Assembly (NCBI RefSeq): GCF_000382365.1
Contig: NZ_KB908215.1
Span: 1 to 64,000, forward strand
Source of the DNA: Pannonibacter phragmitetus DSM 14782
Lineage (GTDB): Bacteria > Pseudomonadota > Alphaproteobacteria > Rhizobiales > Stappiaceae
Direction: 5' to 3'
Length of the DNA: 64,000 nt
Positions within the stretch are counted from its first letter, which is position 1, and every line of letters begins with the position of its first letter. The notes beneath the pieces are model-generated. The model ran no database searches, had not been told where the DNA came from, and worked only from the letters and a program-made list of their open reading frames with translations. The position numbers and the translations under genes were made by a program. Positions 55,201 to 64,000 of the stretch are shown piece by piece.

Positions 55201-55650
55201 TCAAACCCCAAGCCGTTCCCGAAGACGGATCATGTCCAGCGCTGCGCGCGAGGCAGCACCGCCCTTGTCCTTGTCGGTCACCCGGGCGCGGGCCCAGGCC
55301 TGTTCATCATTTTCCACCGTCAGGATGCCGTTGCCGAGGGCAAGGTCGGCATCGACGATGAGATCCATCAGCACCCGGGCCGATTCATTGGCGACGATGT
55401 CGTAATGGGTCGTCTCACCGCGAATGACGCAGCCCAGAACGACAAAGCCGTCATAGAACGTGCCGTCGTTTTCCATGGAGGTCAGCACCATGGACAGGGC
55501 CGCCGGGATTTCCAGCACGCCCGGAACAGCGATCCGGTCATGGGTCGCGCCCACCTCGTCCAGCGCCTTTGCAGCCCCTTCGTAGAGCGCATCAGCGATG
55601 TCTTCGTAGAATCGGGCTTCAATGATCAGGAGGTGAGGCGCGGAGCTCAT
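55201..55650 (-). CDS. ribH: 6,7-dimethyl-8-ribityllumazine synthase
   Basis: This 149-residue enzyme of riboflavin synthesis condenses the ribitylamino-pyrimidine with dihydroxybutanone phosphate. Motifs: HLLIIEARFYEDIADALYEGA, VPGVLEIPAALSMVL, DGFVVLGCVIRGETTHYDIVANESARVLMDL (with the catalytic His) and LALGNGILTVENDEQAW. It is icosahedral in many species, but the oligomer is not predictable here. It lies between ribE and nusB. Confidence 0.97.
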   Translation of the reverse strand: MSSAPHLLIIEARFYEDIADALYEGAAKALDEVGATHDRIAVPGVLEIPAALSMVLTSMENDGTFYDGFVVLGCVIRGETTHYDIVANESARVLMDLIVDADLALGNGILTVENDEQAWARARVTDKDKGGAASRAALDMIRLRERLGV

Positions 55651-55734
55651 CGGTCGTGTCGCTTTCTGTCTGAGAGATGCGGTCAGGAACCATGCCTGCC
55701 CGATTTTGTCCAGCCTTTTGCGGGGGCGAGCCCC

Positions 55735-56346
55735 TCAGGCCTGCTCGCGGAATTCGGCAAGGCGCGCGGCATAGCGCGCCATCATGTCGACTTCAAGGTT
55801 TACGTTGTCCCCCACCTGCCTTTCGGCCCAGGTGGTTACCGCCAGCGTGTGCGGAATGAGGAAGACGGAAAACTCCGTTCCCTCCACCTCGTTCACCGTC
55901 AGCGACGTGCCATCCAGCGCCACCGATCCCTTGCGGGCGATAAAGGGCGCAAAGGCGCGCGGAGCGTCAAAGCGGAAATAGACCGTGTCCGGATGGTCGC
56001 GCCGCTCGACGATGCGGGCAAGCCCGTCCACATGGCCGAGCACCAGATGGCCGCCCAGCTCCGTGCCAAGGCTGAGGGAGCGCTCCAGATTGAGCTTTTG
56101 CCCTGCCGTCCAGTCCGCCGCCGTGGTCAGGCGCAGGGTCTCCGCGCCGCTTTCCACCTCGAACCAGTTGCCGGTCTCATCGCGCCCCTTGGCCGTCACC
56201 GTGTGGCACGGGCCGCCGCAGGCAATCGAAGCGCCGATATCGATCGTGTCCACGTCATAGGACGTGGCAATGCGGGTGCGCTTGCCGGCGGGAATATCCG
56301 TGACGGAGACAATGGTGCCAAGATCGGTGACAATTCCGGTGAACAT
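55735..56346 (-). CDS. ribE: Riboflavin synthase, alpha chain
   Basis: This 203-residue enzyme joins two lumazine molecules to form riboflavin. Two lumazine-binding barrels are visible, each with its own motif: MFTGIVTDLGTIVSV... SIACGGPCHTVTAKG and GGHLVLGHVDGLARIVE... SVALDGTSLTVNEV. The start MFTGIV is the family start; the larger open frame is not used. It lies directly after ribD with one base between them. Confidence 0.96.
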   Translation of the reverse strand: MFTGIVTDLGTIVSVTDIPAGKRTRIATSYDVDTIDIGASIACGGPCHTVTAKGRDETGNWFEVESGAETLRLTTAADWTAGQKLNLERSLSLGTELGGHLVLGHVDGLARIVERRDHPDTVYFRFDAPRAFAPFIARKGSVALDGTSLTVNEVEGTEFSVFLIPHTLAVTTWAERQVGDNVNLEVDMMARYAARLAEFREQA

Positions 56347-56347
56347 C

Positions 56348-57517
56348 TCAACTCTCCTTGCGGCGGAACCGCAGCAGCCTGTCCGGCCCGTAGACGGCCG
56401 TATCAACCAGACGGAAATCCGGGTACTCGGCGGTAAAGCCGCCTGCCCCGCCGTCGAACGGCAGGATGCGCCCTGCGCCGAGTTCGGCCACGCCGTGGAA
56501 GATCCACGTCTCGTCCACCACACCGGCCTGCAGGAAGGACCGGGCAACGCGCGCGCCGCCTTCCACCATCAGCCGCGTCACGCCCCGGTTGGCCAGCGCC
56601 GTCAGCGCGATCTTCGGCTCAATGCCCTCTTCATTGGCGGGCACGCGGATCACCAGCACGCCCGCATCGGCCAGCGCCTGCACCCGTTCGGGGTCGGCCT
56701 GATTGCCCGTCACCAGCCACACCGGCACATCGGCGGCAGACTGAACGAGACGGCTCTTCAGCGGCAGCCTTGCATCCTTGTCCAGCACCACGCGCACGGG
56801 CGAGCGGTCCTTCATGCCGGGCATGCGGCAGGTCAGTTCCGGATCATCGGCTAATGCCGTGCCTATGCCGACAAGAATCGCGTCACAGCTGCCACGCAAA
56901 CCGTGCACCACATTGCGCGACAGAGGACCCGTGATCGCCAACTGCCCCTCTCCAACGCGGCCAATGCCGCCATCAGCCGAGAGCGCCAGCTTCAGCACCA
57001 CATTCGGGCGCTGGTCGGTGACGCGCAGCCGGTGGCCGGCATGGAGCAGGCGGCAAAGGTCTTCCTCAACGCCGGTGGAGACGGAAATGCCCGCTTCCTC
57101 AAGCATGGCAACACCGCGCCCGGCGACACGCGGGCTGGGGTCGAGACAGCCGATCAGCACGCGGGCAACACCTGCCTCGCGCAGCGCAAGGGCACAAGGC
57201 GGCGTGCGGCCGTAATGGGAACAAGGCTCCAGCGTGACGTAGCAGGTGGCGCCGCGGGCCAGATCCCCCGCCTGCCGCAGCGCGCTCACTTCTGCGTGAG
57301 GGCCGCCGGGGCGGGAGGTGACACCGCGGCCAACGATGACCGGTCCGCCGTCCTCGAACTGAACGATGAGCGCGCCCACCGAAGGATTGGGCCAGACCTG
57401 CCCCTGCCCCCGCGCTGCAAGGGCAGCAGCGGCGCGCATCAGGCGGCGGTCAATCCCGCTCACCGCAGCCTTGCTGGCGGCGGCGGGCGTCACAGCTACA
57501 GCCTCAGCTTCGCTCAC
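56348..57517 (-). CDS. ribD: Bifunctional riboflavin deaminase/reductase RibD
   Basis: The protein has 389 residues with two fused domains. The N-terminal deaminase has zinc ligands [12 protein letters not shown] and [20 protein letters not shown]. The C-terminal reductase starts near 165 ([23 protein letters not shown]) and carries [27 protein letters not shown] and [17 protein letters not shown]. It converts the GTP-derived pyrimidine in two steps. Its start overlaps the nrdR stop by four bases, so it is translationally coupled. Confidence 0.96.
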   Translation of the reverse strand: MSEAEAVAVTPAAASKAAVSGIDRRLMRAAAALAARGQGQVWPNPSVGALIVQFEDGGPVIVGRGVTSRPGGPHAEVSALRQAGDLARGATCYVTLEPCSHYGRTPPCALALREAGVARVLIGCLDPSPRVAGRGVAMLEEAGISVSTGVEEDLCRLLHAGHRLRVTDQRPNVVLKLALSADGGIGRVGEGQLAITGPLSRNVVHGLRGSCDAILVGIGTALADDPELTCRMPGMKDRSPVRVVLDKDARLPLKSRLVQSAADVPVWLVTGNQADPERVQALADAGVLVIRVPANEEGIEPKIALTALANRGVTRLMVEGGARVARSFLQAGVVDETWIFHGVAELGAGRILPFDGGAGGFTAEYPDFRLVDTAVYGPDRLLRFRRKES

Positions 57518-57996
57518 GCATCCTCCTGGGGTTCGTCATTGCCGGGCAAGCCGCCCAGTTCACCGAGAAGCTCGCGGAAGTCGCGCGCCTCGCGGAAGTT
57601 CCGGTATACGGATGCAAAGCGCACATAGGCCACATCATCGATGGTCTTCAGGCCTTCCATCACATGGGTGCCGATCATCTCGCTGGTGATCTCGCCTTCG
57701 CTGGTGCTCTCCAGCTGGCGCACGATACCGCTGACCATACGCTCGATGCGCTCCGGGTCAACCGGGCGCTTGCGCACGGCGATTTCGACGGAACGCATCA
57801 GCTTTTCGCGGTCAAACGGCACGCGGCGGCCGGAGCGCTTGACCACCATCAGTTCACGCAGCTGCACCCGCTCGAACGTCGTGAACCGCCCCCCGCAGGT
57901 GGAGCAGACACGGCGGCGGCGGATGGCCGTGTTGTCTTCGGTCGGGCGCGAATCCTTAACCTGGGTCTCTTCACCGCCGCAAAAGGGGCACCGCAT
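57514..57996 (-). CDS. nrdR: Transcriptional repressor NrdR
   Basis: This 160-residue protein represses ribonucleotide reductase genes when nucleotide levels are high. The zinc ribbon [45 protein letters not shown] and the ATP-cone domain ([30 protein letters not shown]) are complete. It sits between glyA and ribD, and a hairpin at 58117-58136 separates it from glyA. Co-transcription with the rib genes is likely. Confidence 0.97.
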   Translation of the reverse strand: MRCPFCGGEETQVKDSRPTEDNTAIRRRRVCSTCGGRFTTFERVQLRELMVVKRSGRRVPFDREKLMRSVEIAVRKRPVDPERIERMVSGIVRQLESTSEGEITSEMIGTHVMEGLKTIDDVAYVRFASVYRNFREARDFRELLGELGGLPGNDEPQEDA

Positions 57997-58116
57997 GTCA
58001 TCCGTTCCTTATACCAAGGCCCTGAGATACAGGGCCCTGCCAAGCCACAAGCACCGCTTGGGCGCGAAGAATCTGGTGGCCGTAAGCTCTTCGAATTCCG
58101 CTCAAAATGCAAACGA

Positions 58117-58136
58117 TCCGCGCCGGAGGGCGCGGA
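58117..58136. terminator. Hairpin between glyA and nrdR
   Basis: A perfect 8-bp stem TCCGCGCC/GGCGCGGA with loop GGAG lies downstream of glyA. On the minus strand it is followed by a moderately T-rich TCGTTTGCATTTTG. A partial terminator or processing site is likely. Confidence 0.5.
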
Positions 58137-58164
58137 CCGGTTCTTGTACTCGTCAGTCAGGCAA

Positions 58165-59478
58165 TCAGGCCGGATAGATCGGGAAGCGGCTGGTGAGTTC
58201 GATCACCTTGGCCTTCACCGCAGCTTCCACAGCCGCGTTGCCTTCCTCACTGTTTGCCGCCTTCAATCCGTCGAGAACCTCGGTGATCAGCATGCCGATC
58301 TCACGGAACTCGGCAAGCCCAAAACCGCGCGTCGTGCCGGCCGGAGTGCCGAGACGCACGCCGGAGGTGACGAAGGGCTTTTCCGGGTCAAACGGAATGC
58401 CGTTCTTGTTGCAGGTGATGTTGGCGCGGCCAAGGGCGGCCTCCGCCTTCTTGCCGGTGGCGTTCTTCGGGCGCAGATCCACAAGCATCAGGTGGTTGTC
58501 GGTGCCGCCGGAGACGATGTTCAGCCCCTGCTCCTGCAGGGTCTGGGCCAGCATCTTGGCATTGGCTGCAACGGCTGCAGCGTAGGACTTGAACTCCGGA
58601 CGCAGCGCTTCACCGAAGGCAACAGCCTTGGCGGCAATCACATGCATCAGCGGGCCGCCCTGAAGACCGGGGAACACGGCGGAATTGATCTTCTTGGCGA
58701 TGTCTTCATCGTTGGTGAGGATCAGGCCGCCGCGCGGGCCGCGCAGGGACTTGTGCGTGGTCGAGGTGCAGACATGGGCATGGGGCACCGGCGAGGGATG
58801 CGCGCCGCCAGCCACAAGACCGGCGATATGAGCCATGTCGACCATCAGATAGGCGCCGACTGCATCAGCGATCTCGCGGAACTTCTTCCAGTCCCAGACG
58901 CGCGAATAGGCCGTGCCGCCGGCAACGATCAGTTTCGGCTTGTGCTCATGCGCCAGACGCTCGATCTCTTCCATATCGAGCAGATGATCGTCCTTGCGCA
59001 CGCCGTAGGACACGACATTGAACCACTTGCCGGACATGTTGACCGGGGAGCCGTGGGTCAGGTGGCCGCCGGAGTTGAGGTCAAGGCCCATGAAGGTGTC
59101 GCCCGGCTGCAGCAGCGCCAGGAAGACGGCCTGGTTCATCTGGCTGCCCGAGTTCGGCTGCACGTTGGCGAACTTTGCGCCGAACAGCTCCTTGGCCCGC
59201 TCGATTGCCAGCGTCTCGACGATATCCACATACTGGCAACCGCCGTAATAGCGCTTGCCCGGATAACCTTCGGCATATTTGTTGGTCAGGACCGAGCCCT
59301 GAGCCTCGAGAACGGCCTTGGAGACAATGTTTTCGGAGGCGATCAGCTCGATCTCGTGCTGCTGACGGCCGGCTTCCTTCTGGATGGCGCCGAAGATATC
59401 CGGATCGGCATCAGCCAGAGATTGAGTGAAGAAACCGGTGTAGATCGGCTCGCCGGCCAAGGTATCCGACATCGACAT
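58165..59478 (-). CDS. glyA: Serine hydroxymethyltransferase
   Basis: This 437-residue PLP enzyme interconverts serine and glycine and feeds one-carbon units to folate. The PLP lysine is in [19 protein letters not shown]; the N-terminal [40 protein letters not shown] and [23 protein letters not shown] are signatures. The length is normal. It is preceded by about 200 non-coding bases with a small GC hairpin and followed by a terminator-like stem before nrdR. Confidence 0.98.
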   Translation of the reverse strand: MSMSDTLAGEPIYTGFFTQSLADADPDIFGAIQKEAGRQQHEIELIASENIVSKAVLEAQGSVLTNKYAEGYPGKRYYGGCQYVDIVETLAIERAKELFGAKFANVQPNSGSQMNQAVFLALLQPGDTFMGLDLNSGGHLTHGSPVNMSGKWFNVVSYGVRKDDHLLDMEEIERLAHEHKPKLIVAGGTAYSRVWDWKKFREIADAVGAYLMVDMAHIAGLVAGGAHPSPVPHAHVCTSTTHKSLRGPRGGLILTNDEDIAKKINSAVFPGLQGGPLMHVIAAKAVAFGEALRPEFKSYAAAVAANAKMLAQTLQEQGLNIVSGGTDNHLMLVDLRPKNATGKKAEAALGRANITCNKNGIPFDPEKPFVTSGVRLGTPAGTTRGFGLAEFREIGMLITEVLDGLKAANSEEGNAAVEAAVKAKVIELTSRFPIYPA

Positions 59479-59681
59479 GGCTAGGTCCTTTTCAGCGATT
59501 CACAAAGGGCCCCTTCGCCCTTTTTATCCGCCCAAGCGCGGGCAAATGACATTGCTCCGGCATTGGCCCCTTCGGGAGCCCTGCACTTAGCATAGGCATT
59601 CCGGTGAACCAAGTGGCAGACCGTCACAGTGATCCGCAAATCCGGCGTTGATCTGATCCATATCGGAAATGGCGCAGGAAT

Positions 59682-59906
59682 TTACGCCGTCCAGCCCCCG
59701 CGAGGAACCTCCGGCGTGCCGTTCTCCTCCGACAGACGCTTTGCCAGCTTGCGAAGAGCCAGCGCCTGCAGGTCCGACTGCGCCGCATTGACCGGGCCGA
59801 TCACCGACACTTCAACGCCGGTCGCAGCATCAATTGCCACCACCTTGACCTGACGGCCGATGGGCACGAATTCCAGATAGACTTCACCCTTGGCATGGCC
59901 GGACAT
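59682..59906 (-). CDS. Small conserved alphaproteobacterial protein (DUF6898-like)
   Basis: The protein has 74 residues: MSGHAKGEVYLEFVPIGRQV, then KVVAIDAATGVEVSVIGPVNAAQSDLQALALRKLAKRL. A compact alpha/beta protein without signal or membrane segment, of a kind common next to glyA in Hyphomicrobiales. The EVYLEFxPIGxxVKVxAID...GxEVxxxGP core is well formed, so it is a real gene, but no function is known. It is transcribed in the same direction as glyA with about 200 bases between. Confidence 0.75.
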   Translation of the reverse strand: MSGHAKGEVYLEFVPIGRQVKVVAIDAATGVEVSVIGPVNAAQSDLQALALRKLAKRLSEENGTPEVPRGGWTA

Positions 59907-59994
59907 GCTGGCATCTCCAGAGACAGAAGAACGGGCGGCACATGAAACACACGCCCCATGAAGGATCAGATGGGCATCATTGCCTGAGGCGCAA

Positions 59995-60021
59995 CAAAAA
60001 AGGGAGCCAGAGCCCCCTTTT
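59995..60021 (-). terminator. Rho-independent terminator of the L,D-transpeptidase gene
   Basis: Stem AAAAGGG/CCCTTTT (with further inner pairing) is followed on the minus strand by a T-run, just after the transpeptidase stop at 60045. Confidence 0.82.
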
Positions 60022-60044
60022 CCAGTCTCATCTGATGATGCGGC

Positions 60045-61343
60045 TCACTGGCCGGGCAGCTGCAGCTCTGCCACGTCGCCATAAAGGCCATCACGGTTGT
60101 AGATGTCCTCGCGGAAATGCACCGTGCCGTCTTCATTGGCCCAGGCCGTGACGTAGGTCAGGTACAGCGGCACCTGAGTCTTCAGCTTCACGTCTTCCCG
60201 CAGGCCGTCGCGGATGGTCTGGTCAACGCGGGCGCGGTTCCAGTCCGGCGTGGTCGATTCCAGCATCCAGGACACGAGGTCACGAACGTTCTGCACGCGC
60301 ACGCAACCAGACGAATGGAAACGGTTGTCGGTGCCGAACAGCGTCTTCGACGGGGTGTCGTGCAGATACACCTGATGGGTGTTGTGGAAGTTGATGCGGA
60401 TGGCACCCAGCGAGTTGATCTCGCCCGGATCCTGCCGGAACTGGTACTTCGTGGCCTCGTCCGAGTTCCAGTCGATCTGCTGCCAAGCCAGTTCGTTGTT
60501 CTTCCAGTCGAAGATACGGATCTTGTTCTTGGCCAGATACTCCGGATCCTGCTTCATTTTCGGGATCAGGTCCTTGCGGATGATCGAAACCGGCACGGTC
60601 CAGTAGGGGTTGAAGTTGACCTCATAGACCTTGGAATTCAGGATCGGGGTCTGACGGTCGATCTTGCCGACGACAGCGGTGTGGCGCGAGCGGACGCGGC
60701 CATTCTGAACGGCCTCGATCTCAGCTGCAGGAATGTTCACCATCACATAACGCGCACCCAGATCACCCGACAGGGACCGCAGGCGCACCAGATTGGTTTC
60801 CAGCTGGCGCAGGCGCACATCGGCCGGGATGTTCAGCGCCGTCAGCGTGGTCTGCCCCAGCGTGCCGTCGGGAATGAGGCCGTGACGCACCTGGAACCGG
60901 CGCAGAGCGGAATCAACATAGGAATCGAATGTGGTCGAGACACCGGCCTGCTGCTCCAGATCACCCGATGCGATCAGGCGGCGGCGGAGGGAAGCGACGA
61001 TGTTGTCCTCTGCACCGATGCGCAGCGTCTTGCCGGGCGTCGGCACGGTTTCCCAGCCGCCGCGCTGCACGATCATGGCGTACTGATTGATGGCCGAAGC
61101 CACATATTCGGCCGTCTGGGGCGCGAGGGTCGGCGTCGCGGTCTTGATCGACTGCAGGTCCTGCAGCGTTGCGTCAAAGCGGTCTTCCCATTCGGCGCGC
61201 TGATTGTACTGCTGCAAAGCTTCCAGCGGCGACTGGGCGTTTGCCACGCCCGCACAGATGCCGGTCAGCGCCCCTGCCAGAGCAGCCGCACGGGCCAGAG
61301 TGGCGGAAACTTTCGTGATCTGATTCCCGTTGCGCAACAACAC
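60045..61343 (-). CDS. L,D-transpeptidase (YcbB/LdtD-like), probable target of LdtR
   Basis: This 432-residue periplasmic enzyme makes 3-3 peptidoglycan cross-links or ties proteins to the wall. A signal peptide ends VANAQ at about 36. A peptidoglycan-binding domain follows (DSALRRFQVRHGLIPDGTLGQTTLTALNI) near 145-180. The YkuD domain has NFNPYWTVPVSIIRKDLIPKM and the catalytic FHSSGCVRVQNVRDLVSWM (Cys nucleophile). A C-terminal tail follows. The LdtR-like regulator at 63663 lies upstream in the same direction; the ampR/bla pair lies between. Beta-lactams other than carbapenems act poorly on this family. Confidence 0.92.
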   Translation of the reverse strand: MLLRNGNQITKVSATLARAAALAGALTGICAGVANAQSPLEALQQYNQRAEWEDRFDATLQDLQSIKTATPTLAPQTAEYVASAINQYAMIVQRGGWETVPTPGKTLRIGAEDNIVASLRRRLIASGDLEQQAGVSTTFDSYVDSALRRFQVRHGLIPDGTLGQTTLTALNIPADVRLRQLETNLVRLRSLSGDLGARYVMVNIPAAEIEAVQNGRVRSRHTAVVGKIDRQTPILNSKVYEVNFNPYWTVPVSIIRKDLIPKMKQDPEYLAKNKIRIFDWKNNELAWQQIDWNSDEATKYQFRQDPGEINSLGAIRINFHNTHQVYLHDTPSKTLFGTDNRFHSSGCVRVQNVRDLVSWMLESTTPDWNRARVDQTIRDGLREDVKLKTQVPLYLTYVTAWANEDGTVHFREDIYNRDGLYGDVAELQLPGQ

Positions 61344-61632
61344 CCGTCGCTCCCTTTCGCATCGCGTGGAGGTTCACCTGGCCGGCCCTGATCTGCAGTC
61401 ACTGCGCCGCAGCCAGCCGGTGAATTCCAGTTAACCACACGGCGGCTTAACAAATTGCAGCCTAGTACGGTCGGCCGCCGCATGCCCAAACGGGGAAAGC
61501 CCCTGCGCAATCGTCAGCCCCTGCCTGCGCTCATGGCACAGCAGTCATGAGTTTCATTAGTCAGGGGTTTATGGCCGAAACATGTCCAGTAAACACATCT
61601 TTGCCAGAAACGCGAACACTGGTGCTGCAAAG

Positions 61633-62544
61633 CTACACTGCGTTTTTTGCATGGGCTGCCGGGGCAGTTTGCTCAGGCAGACCGCAGGCTTCTGCAATCC
61701 ACTGCGCGAAGGCCGCCATTGCCCGTGTCTGCGGACGGTCCGAGGGCCAAACCAGAAGATACCGCCCGGCAGAAACCGAGACCGGAAACGGCTGAATGAG
61801 CCGTCCCTGCCAAATCTGGCGCTGGAACATCGCAACAGGCAGCAGCGCAGCTCCCACACCTTCGGCGGCCAGTTCCGCCAATGCGACCGAGCTGTCAAAG
61901 ACCGGCCCCTTCAGCGGTGGAGACGGCGTCCGGGCCGCATCAAACCATTGCGGCCACTCGGCACTGCGGTAGCTGCGCAAAAGAAGCATATTCGCAAGGT
62001 CAGCCGGCTCATGGAGCTGGTTTGCCAAGTGAGGCGCGCAGAGCGGCGACAGCGGTGCCTCCATCAACGGAAGCGCATCATGCCCGCTCCAGCCGCTGGC
62101 ACCAAAACGGATGGCCATGTCCAGGCCTTCACGCAGGATCTCGACCCTGTTGTTGTTCGTCGAAATCCGCAGGTCGATCTCGGGATGGGCGCGGTGAAAA
62201 GCCTCAAGTCTCGGCATCAGCCAGCCAAGGGCAAAGGTTGTGTTGACGCCGATGCTGAGCACTTCAACGTGCCGCTTGCCGTGAAACCTGTCGAGCGTCC
62301 GGCCAATCACATCGAAACTGTGTTCCAGAACCGGCGCAAGCAGCCTCGCCTCGTCCGTCGGCACGAGGCCTTGAGAGGTGCGCTGGAACAGGATCACGCC
62401 GAGTTGATCCTCCAGCCGCGCGATCTGGTGGCTGACAGCCGCCTGCGTCACGCGCAGTTCGACCGCCGCCTTCGTGAAGCTGCCCTGCCGCATGGCAACT
62501 TCAAAGACACGCAGCGCATTGAGGGGAATATCGGGCCGGTCCAT
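61633..62544 (-). CDS. LysR-family regulator (AmpR-like), divergent from beta-lactamase
   Basis: The protein has 303 residues. The N-terminal winged helix reads LNALRVFEVAMRQGSFTKAAVELRVTQAAVSHQIARLEDQLGVILFQRT, almost the AmpR consensus. The effector domain has SIGVNTTFALGWLMPRLEAF and the C-terminal half SVALAELAAEGVGAALLPVAMFQ. The ATG at 62544 is divergent from bla with 144 bases between, the standard ampR-bla layout. AmpR senses cell-wall muropeptides and induces the beta-lactamase, so induction by beta-lactams is expected here too. A palindrome at 62622 may be its site. Confidence 0.9.
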   Translation of the reverse strand: MDRPDIPLNALRVFEVAMRQGSFTKAAVELRVTQAAVSHQIARLEDQLGVILFQRTSQGLVPTDEARLLAPVLEHSFDVIGRTLDRFHGKRHVEVLSIGVNTTFALGWLMPRLEAFHRAHPEIDLRISTNNNRVEILREGLDMAIRFGASGWSGHDALPLMEAPLSPLCAPHLANQLHEPADLANMLLLRSYRSAEWPQWFDAARTPSPPLKGPVFDSSVALAELAAEGVGAALLPVAMFQRQIWQGRLIQPFPVSVSAGRYLLVWPSDRPQTRAMAAFAQWIAEACGLPEQTAPAAHAKNAV

Positions 62545-62621
62545 AGCATTACTTTTCCTAATACCGCGCCTGAGGATTTGTCGTTTGAGCCCGGAATGCA
62601 AGCCGAAATAGAAGGAACGCA

Positions 62622-62639
62622 TGACATCATTTGATGTCA
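62622..62639. promoter_or_regulatory. Palindrome TGACATCA-TT-TGATGTCA, candidate AmpR-type operator
   Basis: This is a perfect 8-bp inverted repeat with a 2-bp spacer, in the divergent region between the LysR gene (start 62544) and bla (start 62689). LysR proteins bind interrupted palindromes of this size and position (T-N11-A type). Confidence 0.65.
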
Positions 62640-62688
62640 GAGAGCCGCAAGTGCGTTTTCTGACGCCCGGCATTTCCAAGGATTGATC

Positions 62689-63573
62689 ATGCAAAAAACA
62701 CTTTCCCGTCTCCGCCGTTCCGCTCAGGTTTTTGCCTTCTCCCTGCTGCTGGCAGCCCCGGCGGCAGCAGGCCCGTCGGACGCTCAGCTCGCTGAAACTG
62801 TTGCCAAAATCGAATCCCGGCTGAATGCCCGCGTGGGCGTGGTTCTGCATGATAGCGGTAGCGGCTGGTCATGGACAAATCGTGCCGATGAGCGGTTCCT
62901 GATGAACAGCACCTTCAAGGCCCCGCTCTGTGGTGCCATTCTGGCAGCAGCAGATGCGGGCACACTGAGCCTTGACGAGGAACTTCCCATTCTGCGCGCC
63001 GATATCCTGTCCTATGCACCTGTGACGGAGAAAAAAGTGGGGCAGTCCATGTCCCTGAGCGAACTGTGTCTGGCCACCATCGACATGAGCGACAACACAG
63101 CCGCAAATCTTCTGATCAACCGCCTGGGCGGCACGGAAGCAGTGACAGAGTTCTTCCGCCAGAACGGCGACACCGTCAGCCGGCTGGACAGGCTGGAACC
63201 AGACATGAACACGTTCAAGGCCGGCGATCCGCGCGACACAACCTCCCCCGCGGCCATGTCGGCGGCATTGGAAAAGCTGCTTCTGGGCGATGTCCTCAGC
63301 CCTCAATCCCGCAATCAGCTGATCGAGTGGATGAGCCACGGCGGCGTGACTGGCGCACTCCTGCGCAAAACCGCGCCTGAAGGCTGGCACATTGCGGACA
63401 AGTCCGGCAGCGGCGACCGGACCCGCAACATCATCGCCATGATCACGCCGCCCGACCGGGCACCGTGGATCGCCGTGATTTTCGTATCCGATGTCAAAGC
63501 GGACTTCGCCACCCGGAACGCGGCATTGCAGGAGATCAGCGCTGCCGTGATCGGCGTCATCAAGGCGGATTGA
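62689..63573 (+). CDS. bla: Class A beta-lactamase
   Basis: This 294-residue secreted serine hydrolase opens beta-lactam rings in the periplasm. The signal peptide covers residues 1-27 (LLLAAPAAAG). Active-site elements are complete: S74-T-F-K77, S134-D-N136, E170 in RLEPDMN and K238-S-G240. KSG replaces the usual KTG, a variant seen in some class A enzymes. The start at 62689 follows AAGGA; a TTG two codons earlier is possible. Divergent from an AmpR-like gene, so it is probably inducible. The spectrum cannot be read from sequence. A bidirectional terminator follows. Confidence 0.95.
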   Translation: MQKTLSRLRRSAQVFAFSLLLAAPAAAGPSDAQLAETVAKIESRLNARVGVVLHDSGSGWSWTNRADERFLMNSTFKAPLCGAILAAADAGTLSLDEELPILRADILSYAPVTEKKVGQSMSLSELCLATIDMSDNTAANLLINRLGGTEAVTEFFRQNGDTVSRLDRLEPDMNTFKAGDPRDTTSPAAMSAALEKLLLGDVLSPQSRNQLIEWMSHGGVTGALLRKTAPEGWHIADKSGSGDRTRNIIAMITPPDRAPWIAVIFVSDVKADFATRNAALQEISAAVIGVIKAD

Positions 63574-63597
63574 TCGCTTCTGGCTCCTGCATAACAG

Positions 63598-63633
63598 AAA
63601 AGGCCCGTGCCGGGTGTCCGGTACGGGCCTTTT
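63598..63633. terminator. Bidirectional terminator between bla and the MarR gene
   Basis: Stem AAAAGGCCCGTGCCGG/CCGGTACGGGCCTTTT has a 4-base loop and A- and T-runs at both ends, between convergent genes. Confidence 0.92.
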
Positions 63634-63662
63634 CATTTCGTGCTGCCTGCAGTCCCTGCGGG

Positions 63663-64000
63663 TCAGAGACGGTAGAGGATCTGGTCGGTCCAGAAACGCT
63701 CCAGGCGGCGCAGCGACTTGTTGAGCATGGCGAAGTCACCGGCATGGATCTCGCCCACCTGCTCGACCGAGAGAATGTGGCGCTCATAGAGGTCATTCAC
63801 GATCTTGGCGACTTCCTGGCCCTTCGGCGTCAGGCTGACACGGACCGAACGGCGGTCCATGCGCGAACGCTGATGATGAATGTAACCGGTCTCCACCAGC
63901 TTCTTGAGGTTATAGGAGACGTTGGACCCGAGGTAATAACCGCGGGTGCGCAGCTCGCCGGCCGTCAGCTCGCTGTCGCCGATGTTGAACAGCAGCAGGG
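63663..64000 (-). CDS. LdtR-like MarR-family regulator, C-terminal part (cut by window edge)
   Basis: About 112 residues are visible on the minus strand, open to the right edge. The winged helix reads LLFNIGDSELTAGELRTRGYYLGSNVSYNLKKLVETGYIHHQRSRMDRRSVRVSLTPKG, with the HHQRSxMDRRS wing. The C-terminal helices IVNDLYERHILSVEQVGEIHAGDFAMLNKSLRRLERFWTDQILYRL follow. This is the pattern of LdtR, a MarR-type regulator of L,D-transpeptidase genes described in Liberibacter and rhizobia. The transpeptidase gene at 60045 lies in the same direction. The N-terminus is beyond the window. Confidence 0.85.
   Translation of the reverse strand, partial: LLLFNIGDSELTAGELRTRGYYLGSNVSYNLKKLVETGYIHHQRSRMDRRSVRVSLTPKGQEVAKIVNDLYERHILSVEQVGEIHAGDFAMLNKSLRRLERFWTDQILYRL

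Overview
This is a GC-rich chromosomal window from an alphaproteobacterium, most likely a member of the Hyphomicrobiales (Rhizobiales). The evidence is gene order and family content: the tRNA-Tyr/tRNA-Gly/tuf run, the glyA-nrdR-ribD-ribE-ribH-nusB-thiL order, the block of a ubiquinol-cytochrome c chaperone, DUF177, plsX, fabH, ihfA and a MerR regulator, a DUF2336 protein, an LdtR-type MarR regulator, and candidate RirA-type and Zur-type operators. A Stappiaceae-like genus is a guess only.

Layout. 1-4806: tuf (cut by the left edge), two tRNAs, rlmB, a hypothetical gene, a haem-degrading-type monooxygenase behind a TGA-N9-TCA iron operator, and a COG0523 zinc GTPase behind a Zur-type palindrome. 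4938-14961: tRNA-Thr(UGU) followed by a roughly 10-kb integrative element bounded by 57-bp perfect direct repeats of the tRNA 3' end. It carries a tyrosine integrase, a serine resolvase with a three-subsite res-like region, a four-gene translationally coupled replication module ending in a Toprim-helicase, six GTCAACC iterons, an XRE repressor, an orphan HicB and an AT-rich gene of unknown function. 14962-15963: an AT-rich flank with two small membrane-protein genes and one repeat element. 16061-24315: acdS with its divergent Lrp-type regulator, NAD kinase, an Hpt protein, DUF2336, a lytic transglycosylase, a flavin reductase, a nitroreductase and a secreted protein. 24401-33990: thrS, a chemoreceptor, yidD, a NifU-type scaffold, folE, hisI, metY, two inverted-repeat elements and ctaA. 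34147-44164: an exopolysaccharide locus (deacetylase, CelD-type acetyltransferase, Wzz with a degenerate kinase-like tail, Wza-like lipoprotein, GT4, priming phosphoglycosyltransferase, polymerase/ligase), with tRNA-Pro overlapping its last gene. 44271-49822: two more repeat elements, then merR, ihfA, fabH, plsX, DUF177, the cytochrome bc1 chaperone and a BamE-like lipoprotein. 49847-59906: hppA, an MFS transporter, thiL, nusB, ribH, ribE, ribD, nrdR, glyA and a small conserved gene. 60045-64000: an L,D-transpeptidase, a divergent ampR-type regulator and class A beta-lactamase pair, and the C-terminal part of an LdtR-like regulator.

The most interesting part is the tRNA-Thr element. Everything visible fits a plasmid-like life cycle: excision and integration by the tyrosine integrase acting on inverted arrays of ATGAC arm-type repeats, replication from iterons by a split primase/Toprim-helicase operon, and resolution of multimers by a serine resolvase at its own res site. 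I see no conjugation or capsid genes, so transfer would have to be borrowed, as in phage satellites or mobilizable islands. Its one large cargo-like gene (10228-11370) matches no family I recognise.
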